Source: a virus
Virus record (IMG/VR): IMGVR_UViG_3300027762_000003
Coordinates: 1-64,000 of that record
DNA length: 64,000 nt
Direction: 5' to 3' (one strand)
The position numbers were made by a program, and so were the translations under genes. Of this stretch, positions 57,991 through 64,000 are shown one piece after another (positions within the stretch are counted from its first letter, which is position 1; every line of letters begins with the position of its first letter). The notes under the pieces were generated by a model. It saw only the letters and a program-made list of their open reading frames with translations, did no database searches and was not told the origin of the DNA.

Positions 57991-58332
57991 TCAAAGCTTG
58001 TTCCATTCCTTGGGGAAGAACCCAGGATCTGCAATCATTGCTTGTCTATGTTCCTCGGCTTCTCTGCGTGCTTGTGGACTGTTCCAGTCAAATCCCTTCA
58101 TAAAAGGGTTTTCCTTAACTTTGTAAGCGCGACAAAGATAGTCGTCATTGGGCGCGTGTTTCCTCACGAATTCGGTGCAGTCTTCCAGCTTTTCAACATA
58201 GAAAAGCGCGTCTTTGATCCCTTTAGGGGTTTTGGGGAACTCGTGAGTCTTGCCCGTCCGATCTTTTACGAACACTCGTTCGCCGACAGTCTTGATACAT
58301 CCTTGTTTTACGTTGGGAGTTTTAGCAGCCAT
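57991..58332 (-). CDS. Hypothetical protein, 113 aa
   Basis: Unrecognised soluble basic/acidic protein (VFVKDRTGKTHEFPKTPKGI, then AREAEEHRQAMIADPGFFPK-like C-terminus). Single gene flanked by a family promoter and a terminator. Another small accessory unit in this region. Confidence 0.55.
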   Translation of the reverse strand: MAAKTPNVKQGCIKTVGERVFVKDRTGKTHEFPKTPKGIKDALFYVEKLEDCTEFVRKHAPNDDYLCRAYKVKENPFMKGFDWNSPQARREAEEHRQAMIADPGFFPKEWNKL

Positions 58333-58363
58333 GATTTAGTCCTCTTTGTTTTGTCTATATCTA

Positions 58364-58392
58364 TACAATAAGGGAATGTTTCGCTATTGTCA
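58364..58392 (-). promoter_or_regulatory. Conserved family promoter (for 58332 gene)
   Basis: Minus strand TTGACA (58392-58387), 17-base spacer, TATTGT (58369-58364), then ATAGATATAGACAAAACAAAGAGG into the ATG at 58332. Confidence 0.88.
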
Positions 58393-58417
58393 AGCAGTTC
58401 AGTAAATCAGATCTAGC

Positions 58418-58446
58418 ATTGACAATAGCCAGATATATGAGTATTA
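58418..58446 (+). promoter_or_regulatory. Conserved family promoter (for 58474 gene)
   Basis: TTGACA (58418-58423), 17-base spacer, TATTAT (58441-58446), AGAGTTATAGATGAACGGAG, ATG at 58474. It lies back to back with the 58364 promoter, their -35 ends 25 bases apart. Confidence 0.86.
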
Positions 58447-58473
58447 TAGAGTTATAGATGAACGGAGAACACC

Positions 58474-58656
58474 ATGAACTACACAACCATTGAAGAAATC
58501 AAAACCCTGAGCAAGAAAGACGCTTTAGCGCTACGCAAGGACTATCTGAAAGAGATCCCCTTCTACGTTTCGATGGGCGGCGATCGTGATGAGACTGCTG
58601 TAGAGATGAGGTTGGTAGTTGGGCTTATAGATAGCCTCTACCCCAGGAAAAAATAA
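58474..58656 (+). CDS. Small protein, 60 aa
   Basis: Helical acidic protein starting MNYTTIEEIKTLSKKDALAL and ending VVGLIDSLYPRKK. Led by a family promoter and followed by a terminator, so it is an independent small unit. No known domain; small proteins in such settings often modify host machinery, but nothing here shows that. Confidence 0.6.
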   Translation: MNYTTIEEIKTLSKKDALALRKDYLKEIPFYVSMGGDRDETAVEMRLVVGLIDSLYPRKK

Positions 58657-58675
58657 AGGGAAATAAAGAAAAGTA

Positions 58676-58703
58676 AATCGGGGTTAACCCCGATTTTTTT
58701 ATT
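58676..58703 (+). terminator. Terminator after 58474 gene
   Basis: AATCGGGG and CCCCGATT pair around TTAA and a run of seven T follows. Confidence 0.88.
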
Positions 58704-58724
58704 GGTTATATTTAGGCAAAGAAA

Positions 58725-58745
58725 AACCCGGCGGTTAACCGGGTT
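58725..58745. terminator. Hairpin, CCGGCGGTTAACCGG type
   Basis: AACCCGG pairs with CCGGGTT around CGGTTAA. Related to the hairpins at 57949, 63431 and 63748. Confidence 0.7.
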
Positions 58746-58783
58746 GTAGTTCATGTCCCGTAGGCGGGGCTGATGGGATGGGG

Positions 58784-59026
58784 TTAACCGGGATATTCCC
58801 ACTCTTCAAATACATTTAGTGATTCTTCAATAAGCTTCATATCGCGAATGTCTCGGCATTTGCACCGATTAATGTTAATACCGGGTACACGATAGGCGGG
58901 GGGTTCACTCCCCTCGATCAAGGTCGAGGGAGGGATCAGCGAGGCGATCGCCTCTTGCTCAGAATCCGCTTCTATAAATAACCGGTGGGTTACGATCTCT
59001 TTTATCTCTATAATATATCTAGCCAT
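58784..59026 (-). CDS. Small protein, 80 aa
   Basis: Start at 59026 (MARYIIEIKEIVTHRLFIEA) with AGAGGACAAAATC upstream. It has a ferredoxin-like opening strand then helix EADSEQEAIASLIPPST, resembling small DpnD/PcfM-like or other alpha/beta accessory proteins, and two Cys near the end. Function unknown. Confidence 0.55.
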   Translation of the reverse strand: MARYIIEIKEIVTHRLFIEADSEQEAIASLIPPSTLIEGSEPPAYRVPGININRCKCRDIRDMKLIEESLNVFEEWEYPG

Positions 59027-59054
59027 GATTTTGTCCTCTTTGTTGTGTGTGTAG

Positions 59055-59140
59055 TATGTGGTCATGCCCTCAAAGGAGAGGGCGGTGAAAATCAGTATAT
59101 GTGGTCATGCCCTCAAAGGAGAGGGCGGTGAAAATCAGTA
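59055..59140. repeat. Tandem duplication of a 43-base hairpin unit
   Basis: Two adjacent copies (59055-59097 and 59098-59140) of a unit with GCCCTC-AAAGGA-GAGGGC. The stem could be a terminator for the 59584 gene on the minus strand; the second copy includes that gene's stop codon. Confidence 0.9.
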
Positions 59141-59584
59141 GACGTAGTTTAGAGAATCGGCTTTCCAGCATCCGTGATCGCGATCGCCCCAGTAGATCTC
59201 CTCCTGCCCTCGCTGGTAGTCGTCATCATCCCGTTGTGCTTTCTTGTAGCCAGCCATGTACGCCTGGCTGGTTTCTTGGGGTTCCAAGCCGGTCAACCAA
59301 TCCTCGTACCCACGGCGGTGGGTACGGGCATAATCATCTGGGCGGTAGGCGAGTGCCACCTTGTAGCCCAGCTCATAAAACTTGAAAAAATATAAATTTT
59401 CTTTTTGGGTGTGCAGGGGGGAGAAGGGGCGGTAGGCGAGTGCGTCAGCCACAGCCTGACGCACAATGAGGGAACCGGGGCAGCGATCGTAGCGAGGCGA
59501 GAGGTGGTAACCGATGGTGGGGTCGGTGTAGATCGAAGAGTAGGTCGAGAGGTGAAGTGTGTTAGACTTGTCGTTAGAAGACAT
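59135..59584 (-). CDS. Hypothetical protein, 149 aa
   Basis: Unrecognised Tyr/Arg-rich protein with three similar Y.xGY..(A/W)L..G / YMAGYKKAQ segments near residues 70-125, hinting at short repeats. Soluble, no membrane segment. Led by a family promoter with hairpin leader. Confidence 0.5.
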   Translation of the reverse strand: MSSNDKSNTLHLSTYSSIYTDPTIGYHLSPRYDRCPGSLIVRQAVADALAYRPFSPLHTQKENLYFFKFYELGYKVALAYRPDDYARTHRRGYEDWLTGLEPQETSQAYMAGYKKAQRDDDDYQRGQEEIYWGDRDHGCWKADSLNYVY

Positions 59585-59613
59585 GAGGTTTTACCTTTTG
59601 TTTGCGAGTGAGA

Positions 59614-59690
59614 GGGAAGCGAGACTTTGGTCGGTAGCGCTTCCCTTTCGTGTATATCTCTATAATAACTAAACATTTCGCTGTTGTCAA
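59614..59690 (-). promoter_or_regulatory. Conserved family promoter with hairpin leader (for 59584 gene)
   Basis: Minus strand TTGACA (59690-59685), 17-base spacer, TATTAT (59667-59662). The leader reads CACGAAAGGGAAGCG and folds GGGAAGCG (59645-59638) with CGCTTCCC (59621-59614). Same plan as the 17440-17531 region. Confidence 0.8.
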
Positions 59691-59762
59691 GTAGAAAAAT
59701 AAAATTCATTCAAGTAAGCCGCAATCCTTTTGTGGGAAGGCGTTGAGGGCGATCGGTTGTGC

Positions 59763-59854
59763 TATAATAATCAAAAGCCCAGAGCGCAGGATTGCGGGAA
59801 ACAATCCAGGCTCTATCACCGGGCTGGTCAACCTAGAACAAGTAGGCCAACTAC
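59763..59854 (+). promoter_or_regulatory. Hairpin leader L5 (GGTCAACCT family)
   Basis: TATAAT (59763-59768), then a nested stem: AGCCC/GGGCT outside, AGAGC/GCTCT, and GGATTG/CAATCC inside. GGTCAACCTAGAACAAGTAGG follows and leads to ATG at 59855. The stem sequence differs from L1/L2 while its position and the box are kept. Confidence 0.72.
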
Positions 59855-60574
59855 ATGGATTTTACCGAATTAGTGTCCAGCACACAACGTGCTGATGGTT
59901 TTGTCAACGCTACCAAGTGGTGTAAAGAATTTGGCTATGAAGTCAAAAATTGGAAGCGACTGCCTGAGACCAAGAAGCGAGCCAAAGCTTTACAGGATGA
60001 GGTTTTCAGGTTAACGGGTGAAAAAATTACGCCCATTATTTCTGAGAATAAAGGACGTGCCGGATCGGTAACTTGGGTACATCCCATCATGGCTATCCAC
60101 TTAGCCCAATACCTTTCCCCTGAGTTTGCCAACTTTGTCGCTGAAGTCTTTCAACGCTACCTTGAGTCCGATATCACCCTGGCTGATGAGATCGTGCAGC
60201 GCCAAGATGATCCAGAGCGGGTTAAGTGGCTGAAGGAGCGGATTGAGGGCAAGCTTGCACGTTTCTATTTCACTGATGTTCTGAAACGACATGGAGTCGG
60301 TGAAGTCAATCGGGGTCGGTATCGTGAGAACGGCTACGCTCTCTGCACCGAGGCAATCAACAAAACCCTTTTCGGCAAGACTGCCAAGCAGATCCGGGAA
60401 GAGCGCCAAGTCCAAGAAACCAGGGACGGATTAAGCCGCGTGGAATTGGCAGCGCTCAACTTAGCTGAAACGATCGCCGCCGAAAATATCCGAGAGGGCG
60501 ATCGCCGTGGCAATCGGCAGTGCCGGGACAGTTGTCAGGACGCGGCATCAAGGGTGCGCCGCGTCTTTGATTAG
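59855..60574 (+). CDS. KilA-N domain protein
   Basis: The 239-residue protein has the KilA-N domain at residues about 1-110: SSTQRADGFVNATKWCKEFG, then a WVHPIMAIHLAQYLSPEFAN segment and FVAEVFQRYLESD. KilA-N proteins are DNA-binding antirepressor or toxic phage proteins. The C-terminal part is charged and its last 30 residues (REGDRRGNRQCRDSCQD...) are basic. Leader L5 precedes it. Confidence 0.88.
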   Translation: MDFTELVSSTQRADGFVNATKWCKEFGYEVKNWKRLPETKKRAKALQDEVFRLTGEKITPIISENKGRAGSVTWVHPIMAIHLAQYLSPEFANFVAEVFQRYLESDITLADEIVQRQDDPERVKWLKERIEGKLARFYFTDVLKRHGVGEVNRGRYRENGYALCTEAINKTLFGKTAKQIREERQVQETRDGLSRVELAALNLAETIAAENIREGDRRGNRQCRDSCQDAASRVRRVFD

Positions 60575-60597
60575 CGGGTCACAGGTTCTCACCTAGT

Positions 60598-61104
60598 TCA
60601 CTTCCCAACGAAGTGAACCCAACAACCCCCGTCTGGCATACAGGCTTCCTTGATTAGGGCGTAGGAGTAGTGCAGGTTTTTCCCTGATGCCTTAGTATCA
60701 TAGCCGTCAGCCCACCACTCCCCCCACGGGTCGTTTACAAAGAACCCCCTTTCGTCAAAACCCTTGACCACAATGATATGTCCAGAACTGGTGAAGTATC
60801 CGTGGATAATACAAGGTTTTTTTGCTATTAAATGGTCTTTAATATCTTTAATCCGAGCGTCACTACGAAATTCATCTTTGTGTCCATAGTCTTTAATTAA
60901 AGAAGCTAAATCATGGGGACTGTGACGGTCTAGTCCATGGTCAAGGCAGTATCGGTAAAGCTCGTCTTCTAGTTGCTCATTGGGGTTTGCTGGTTTAACC
61001 CCATAGTAAAGCAAACACATTGCAACGCTCGACACATTACACGATCCGGATGGATTATATTCATTGTCTCGCTGTGATCTGTAGGGAACATCTAGATTAA
61101 TCAT
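60598..61104 (-). CDS. C39-like cysteine peptidase
   Basis: A 168-residue single-domain protein: catalytic Cys22 in SCNVSSVAM, His109 in SSGHIIVVKGFD, and Asn125-Asp126 in VNDPWGEW. This is the Peptidase_C39-like arrangement. It lacks a signal or membrane segment. Phage roles could be lysis, head maturation or cleavage of host proteins. Confidence 0.78.
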   Translation of the reverse strand: MINLDVPYRSQRDNEYNPSGSCNVSSVAMCLLYYGVKPANPNEQLEDELYRYCLDHGLDRHSPHDLASLIKDYGHKDEFRSDARIKDIKDHLIAKKPCIIHGYFTSSGHIIVVKGFDERGFFVNDPWGEWWADGYDTKASGKNLHYSYALIKEACMPDGGCWVHFVGK

Positions 61105-61211
61105 AATTACCCCCCCACTTCTTATTCCCTTTAACTTAAATTCTAGAGACCTATATATATTATAGCTTCATCAAAAATGAACTAGAATAAAGGTATTTTA
61201 TCTCTAAAAAT
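61105..61211. promoter_or_regulatory. Divergent AT-rich intergenic region before portal
   Basis: AT-rich spacer with TATATATATTATAG (about 61150-61163) that could give a -10 on either strand. No family promoter is present, consistent with the portal gene being controlled differently from the accessory genes. Confidence 0.4.
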
Positions 61212-62555
61212 ATGCCCTATTCACCTGAAGTTAAATGGGATTTTTACCAAGGCGATCACGAAACAGCGATCGCCTACTGGAGTGGCCCCCGCCCATCCGA
61301 AACCCAACGCAGTGCCGACACATTTAACCGGTATCTTGACCAGTCGATTAACACCTACAACATCATCAAGGAACTGGTGTCCCACTATGTGAACGCCTTA
61401 GTAGGTAAGCCATTCAACTATCCAGAAGATGAACTTCTATCTGAGTGGCTCCATACCCAAAGACGCTTATCCGCTTTCCGTCGTCGCGCCGACCCATTTA
61501 TGGAGGCGGTCACACAAGCGCTAGTCTCTGGGCGATCGTTCATCCGCTTGTACACCCCGGAAAGATTCCAGAACTCTAAAAATTCCCTACTCCTAGTTAC
61601 CCCGCACCTGTGCCATCTTCAAGACTCTAAGCCAGAGTACGATTCTGATGGATTCTTAAATCGATTCACCTATACCTATCGCGATTCAAAGGGCGGGCGA
61701 AAGCAAGAAGTATATTTCATTGATGAATCGGGATACACTCACATCCTGGCTAATGGTGAGGAGATTATTGTCGATCGCCGTGGGATGATGCCTATCTTTG
61801 AGCTATCGGTCGATCCGGTAATCTCGGATGCTGCCATCTGTGCCCAGAGAGCGCTTACCGTACTACTCACGATGTTAAATGAGTTTATCTGCTCTTCTGC
61901 CCTTCCTGAGCATATCGTCACCAATGCTCAAGTACCAGGTGAAATCATTGAAGATCCCGATCACCCTAGGGGACAACGGTTTGAGCCGAGACAAGATCTA
62001 CTTGAGTTTGGGGCTAACCAGTTAGTGATGCTCGATGGGAAACCAATCGGCGATCCAGATATGCCATCAGGGTTCACCAGTCCGTCCGTTTACTTCAAGG
62101 AACCGAGTAACCCGCAAACTTTTAGGACTGCATTAGACATCCTCATGGAGACGGTTTATAGAGAGGCGGGATTGGGGCATTTACTGACGAGTGGAGATGG
62201 TTCATTGTCCGGGGTAAGTCGTGCCACACTAAAGTCCGACTTTGAGCTTCGACTAGGGAACTATAGGGAATATATTGAGGATTTCTTTAACGCTATTCTG
62301 GAGTATGTCTTGATTGAATTGGGGCAAAAAGACCCCTATGTAGAGACTCAATTAAATCTTGATACCGGGAATATTTTACCAGAGGAACGTAATGCAATCT
62401 TAGAGGAACTCAACTCAGGAATCCGATCTCGTAGGTCTGCTATGCGGGCGCTCGGCATTGAAGACCCTGATGCAGAGGAGGAGCAAATACTACTGGAACA
62501 AAACCGGGATATGGGGGTGACCGATATCCCGGATGAAGAAGCTACCCTCGATTAA
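61212..62555 (+). CDS. Portal protein (SPP1 gp6-like)
   Basis: The 447-residue protein matches the phage portal family: AYWSGPRPSETQRSADTF, VSHYVNALVGKPFNYP, FMEAVTQALVSGRSFIRLYT, and the crown-side helix region near SGVSRATLKSDFELRLGNYR. The acidic C-terminus (EEEQILLEQNRDMG) is usual. The portal ring lets DNA enter and leave the head. It is on the same strand as terL but separated by 4 kb of accessory genes. Confidence 0.88.
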   Translation: MPYSPEVKWDFYQGDHETAIAYWSGPRPSETQRSADTFNRYLDQSINTYNIIKELVSHYVNALVGKPFNYPEDELLSEWLHTQRRLSAFRRRADPFMEAVTQALVSGRSFIRLYTPERFQNSKNSLLLVTPHLCHLQDSKPEYDSDGFLNRFTYTYRDSKGGRKQEVYFIDESGYTHILANGEEIIVDRRGMMPIFELSVDPVISDAAICAQRALTVLLTMLNEFICSSALPEHIVTNAQVPGEIIEDPDHPRGQRFEPRQDLLEFGANQLVMLDGKPIGDPDMPSGFTSPSVYFKEPSNPQTFRTALDILMETVYREAGLGHLLTSGDGSLSGVSRATLKSDFELRLGNYREYIEDFFNAILEYVLIELGQKDPYVETQLNLDTGNILPEERNAILEELNSGIRSRRSAMRALGIEDPDAEEEQILLEQNRDMGVTDIPDEEATLD

Positions 62556-63210
62556 AGTTTAAGCGGGTTCTTTTTAGATAATCCCCAACTAGATCCTCTT
62601 TCTTGCTGGCCGGGCGATCGTTACTTGGTGCGCTTGGCAGCGATCGCTCCCGTGTTTGGGGTTCAGGTGATTCTCGCTTGAGCGCGGGGAGGAACATGCT
62701 GAGGGTCGGGTCACTGGCGATCGCCTGGGTTATTTCCTGAGATTGGTAATATGCTTTCCCTCCTGAAATCTCAATGCTGTCCACATCAATAGCCGAAATA
62801 TTAGAGAGGATATTTGCATCAAACCCAGTTAGCCTACTCACCTCTTGCAGCGTGTATTTCCGGTTGATGGTTTGCAATTCTTGTCGGCTTTCCGCTAATT
62901 CATTCTTAGCCAGTTCCAAGTCTGATTTCATCCTTTGATTAGCCAGGTGTAAATCTCGTTTCTCTTGTGAGACTTTCTTCACTACCTGGTCAATGGAAAT
63001 CGTCGGATCACTACCCTCTAATAGGCTTTGGATTTCTGATTGTGCGCTTGCCAACTCAGCTTCAGCCTTGCGCAACTTATCGTTCTTTTCCCTGATTTCA
63101 CCAATAACTTTAGTCTTGCCGGATTCTAGTTCGGAAATTCGAGAGGCGATCGCGGTTTTTATTTCTTCATCCGCAATAGCCTCTAAGGCTTGTTCGTAAT
63201 TGTAAGGCAT
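62542..63210 (-). CDS. Coiled-coil protein, scaffold-like
   Basis: The 222-residue protein is coiled coil from about residue 20 to 120 (KNDKLRKAEAELASAQSEIQ, LELAKNELAESRQELQTINR), followed by LTGFDANILSNISAIDVDSI and a disordered Pro/Ser/Arg end. This resembles phage scaffolding proteins or DUF4355-like head proteins. It is on the strand opposite the portal, overlapping its end by 14 bases, which is unusual for a scaffold. Confidence 0.5.
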   Translation of the reverse strand: MPYNYEQALEAIADEEIKTAIASRISELESGKTKVIGEIREKNDKLRKAEAELASAQSEIQSLLEGSDPTISIDQVVKKVSQEKRDLHLANQRMKSDLELAKNELAESRQELQTINRKYTLQEVSRLTGFDANILSNISAIDVDSIEISGGKAYYQSQEITQAIASDPTLSMFLPALKRESPEPQTRERSLPSAPSNDRPASKKEDLVGDYLKRTRLNFNRG

Positions 63211-63386
63211 AGTATTTTTAGGGTTTCAATCTCTGATATTGAATTATCTATTAGAAATCGCCGGTTGATCTCACCAGCAAATTGTGGCTGCCAAGACTGC
63301 ACCACCATACCCCCCGAAACCGGGGAACATCCGAGGACGTTAGAATTATTATAACAGCAAAACAAAGACAATTAGAGTCAACGATT

Positions 63387-63426
63387 GCCCCACCCCCACC
63401 CGCATTTCTACGAGTGGGGGTGGGGC
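63387..63426. terminator. Strong GC-rich hairpin
   Basis: A perfect 13-bp stem: GCCCCACCCCCAC pairs with GTGGGGGTGGGGC around CCGCATTTCTACGA. No long T run; possibly a terminator or RNA end protector. The region 63211-63484 has no credible gene otherwise. Confidence 0.6.
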
Positions 63427-63430
63427 AACA

Positions 63431-63456
63431 GAAAGCCCGGTTAACCACCGGGCTTT
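63431..63456. terminator. Terminator, CCGGTTAACC type
   Basis: AAAGCCCGG pairs with CCGGGCTTT around TTAACCA. It ends the 63706 gene on the minus strand. Confidence 0.8.
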
Positions 63457-63484
63457 GGGCATATTTAATATTCGATTTATTGCA

Positions 63485-63706
63485 TTACATCCAAGGGCAT
63501 CCAGAATATCCGTGCCTATAGATTACCCAATCAATGGATTTCTTCAAATCCTCTCCTTCATCAAGGATATTCTTCATGTCGTCATAAAACAGCCAGTCTT
63601 GGGTGTAAATTCTCCACCCATCCTCTCCTTCATTCCGATTCCGAACTGCTACGGTGCTTTCAGTGAATCGGACTTCGTGGGTTGTTCCAGTGAATAACGA
63701 GTTCAT
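63485..63706 (-). CDS. Hypothetical protein, 73 aa
   Basis: Start at 63706 (MNSLFTGTTHEVRFTESTVA). Upstream, an 11-base duplication ATGAACTCGTT creates a second ATG at 63717 that is nearer the AAGGA ribosome site and opens a four-codon frame ending in ATGA at the real start, so translation may be coupled. The longer frame to 63781 runs through a hairpin and is less likely. Function unknown. Confidence 0.5.
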   Translation of the reverse strand: MNSLFTGTTHEVRFTESTVAVRNRNEGEDGWRIYTQDWLFYDDMKNILDEGEDLKKSIDWVIYRHGYSGCPWM

Positions 63707-63817
63707 AACGAGTTCATATTGGTTTCCTTTTTGCGATTGAAAGAAAACCCGGCGGTTAACCGGGCTGTGGGGTGGGGTCATATTGGTCTCCTTGTTTTTT
63801 GTTTTGTGTATATTACT

Positions 63818-63846
63818 ATAATAACTGAACGTTCAGCTAATGTCAA
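63818..63846 (-). promoter_or_regulatory. Conserved family promoter (for 63706 gene)
   Basis: Minus strand TTGACA (63846-63841), 17-base spacer holding the perfect palindrome CTGAACGTTCAG, TATTAT (63823-63818), then AGTAATATACACAAAACAAAA. The best view of the operator core in this family. Confidence 0.88.
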
Positions 63847-63890
63847 TTGATTTAGGGAAAAAACTTTTCTAGATCCTTCAAGCCCTTATA

Positions 63891-63980
63891 GTTGCCACAC
63901 TTTAGGTGATCGCCCTATAATAGATTCAACTCAGCCACTGGTGGCATTCAGTCGCGTGCTGGCACGTACGACTGATTGGA
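63891..63980 (+). promoter_or_regulatory. Promoter and hairpin leader at the right edge
   Basis: TTGCCA, 18-base spacer, CTATAAT (about 63909-63914), then a stem CAGTCG-CGTGC / GCACG-CGACTG with a short bulge (about 63950-63974). Resembles the hairpin-leader family in layout, but the GGTCAACCT box is not reached before the window ends. Confidence 0.5.
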
Positions 63981-63983
63981 GAG

Positions 63984-64000
63984 CAGGGAATAGCTCAGAG
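63984..64000 (+). tRNA. Possible 5' end of a tRNA (cut by edge)
   Basis: The last 17 bases (CAGGGAATAGCTCAGAG) fit the start of a tRNA: seven acceptor bases, T8, A9, then GCTCAG of the D arm with A14. The rest is outside the window, so this is only a hint. Confidence 0.25.

Noticed and set aside
59293-59709. 138-residue frame overlapping the 59135-59584 gene
   Set aside because: Composition (Thr/Ser/Pro runs) looks like a shadow frame, and it runs through the family promoter and its leader hairpin.
61739-61924. Minus-strand frame inside the portal gene
   Set aside because: Shadow of the strongly supported portal frame with no start context.

Overview
The window looks like part of a large temperate-type cyanophage or phage-plasmid genome. 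The palindrome GCGATCGC/GGCGATCGCC (HIP1), a hallmark of cyanobacterial chromosomes and their long-term passengers, is scattered through almost every gene. Head and tail genes (terminase small and large subunits, portal, a tape-measure-like coiled coil, tail hub/fibre-like proteins) share the window with replication genes (DnaB, DnaG primase, sliding clamp, SF2 helicase, Rad52-type annealing protein) and nucleotide-supply genes (NrdA, NrdB, ThyX, dCTP deaminase, thymidylate kinase). No integrase, major capsid protein, DNA polymerase or ParA was recognised, so the genome extends beyond both edges; the first gene is cut by the left edge.

Layout. 1-3.2 kb: tape-measure-like protein. 3.3-12.5 kb, minus strand: small genes, dnaB, a cluster of DNA methyltransferases including one locus with two overlapping conserved frames, then a winged-helix protein. 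12.5-14.3 kb: divergent regulators and the first copy of a roughly 400-bp long inverted repeat rich in palindromes. 14.3-17.4 kb: helicase, a possible antirepressor, Rad52-like protein. 17.8-26.1 kb: tail module. 26.4-30.5 kb: nucleotide metabolism and a Bro-N antirepressor. 30.6-31.6 kb: decayed TnpB/Cas12-like gene touching a five-repeat CRISPR array. 31.6-34.6 kb: small genes and the clamp. 34.6-40.3 kb: an envelope module (glucosaminidase, lipoprotein, M23 peptidase, small membrane proteins, FtsK/HerA-like ATPase). 41-44.4 kb: NrdA. 44.5-44.9 kb: second copy of the long repeat, inverted. 45-48.7 kb: thymidylate kinase and accessory genes. 48.8-53.0 kb: type IV-B CRISPR-Cas genes (small-subunit-like, csf2/cas7, csf3/cas5, cysH-like, csf1). 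53-64 kb: primase, terminase, many small promoter-led genes, KilA-N protein, C39-type peptidase and portal.

Regulation is unusually legible. Eleven sigma70-like promoters share one design: TTGACA/TTTACA, exactly 17 bases holding a near-palindromic operator-like core, TATTAT, often followed by a leader ATAGACAAAAC-GGAG. A second family of hairpin leaders, with a conserved GGTCAACCT box before an AGAGG ribosome site, precedes Bro-N, KilA-N and other regulator-type genes.

The most notable system is the type IV-B CRISPR-Cas locus on a phage-like genome, 17 kb from a short CRISPR array; IV-B loci usually lack arrays. Next in interest are the overlapping methyltransferase frames with a ribosome-site hairpin, and the two inverted palindrome arrays that may be origins, partition sites or recombination sites.
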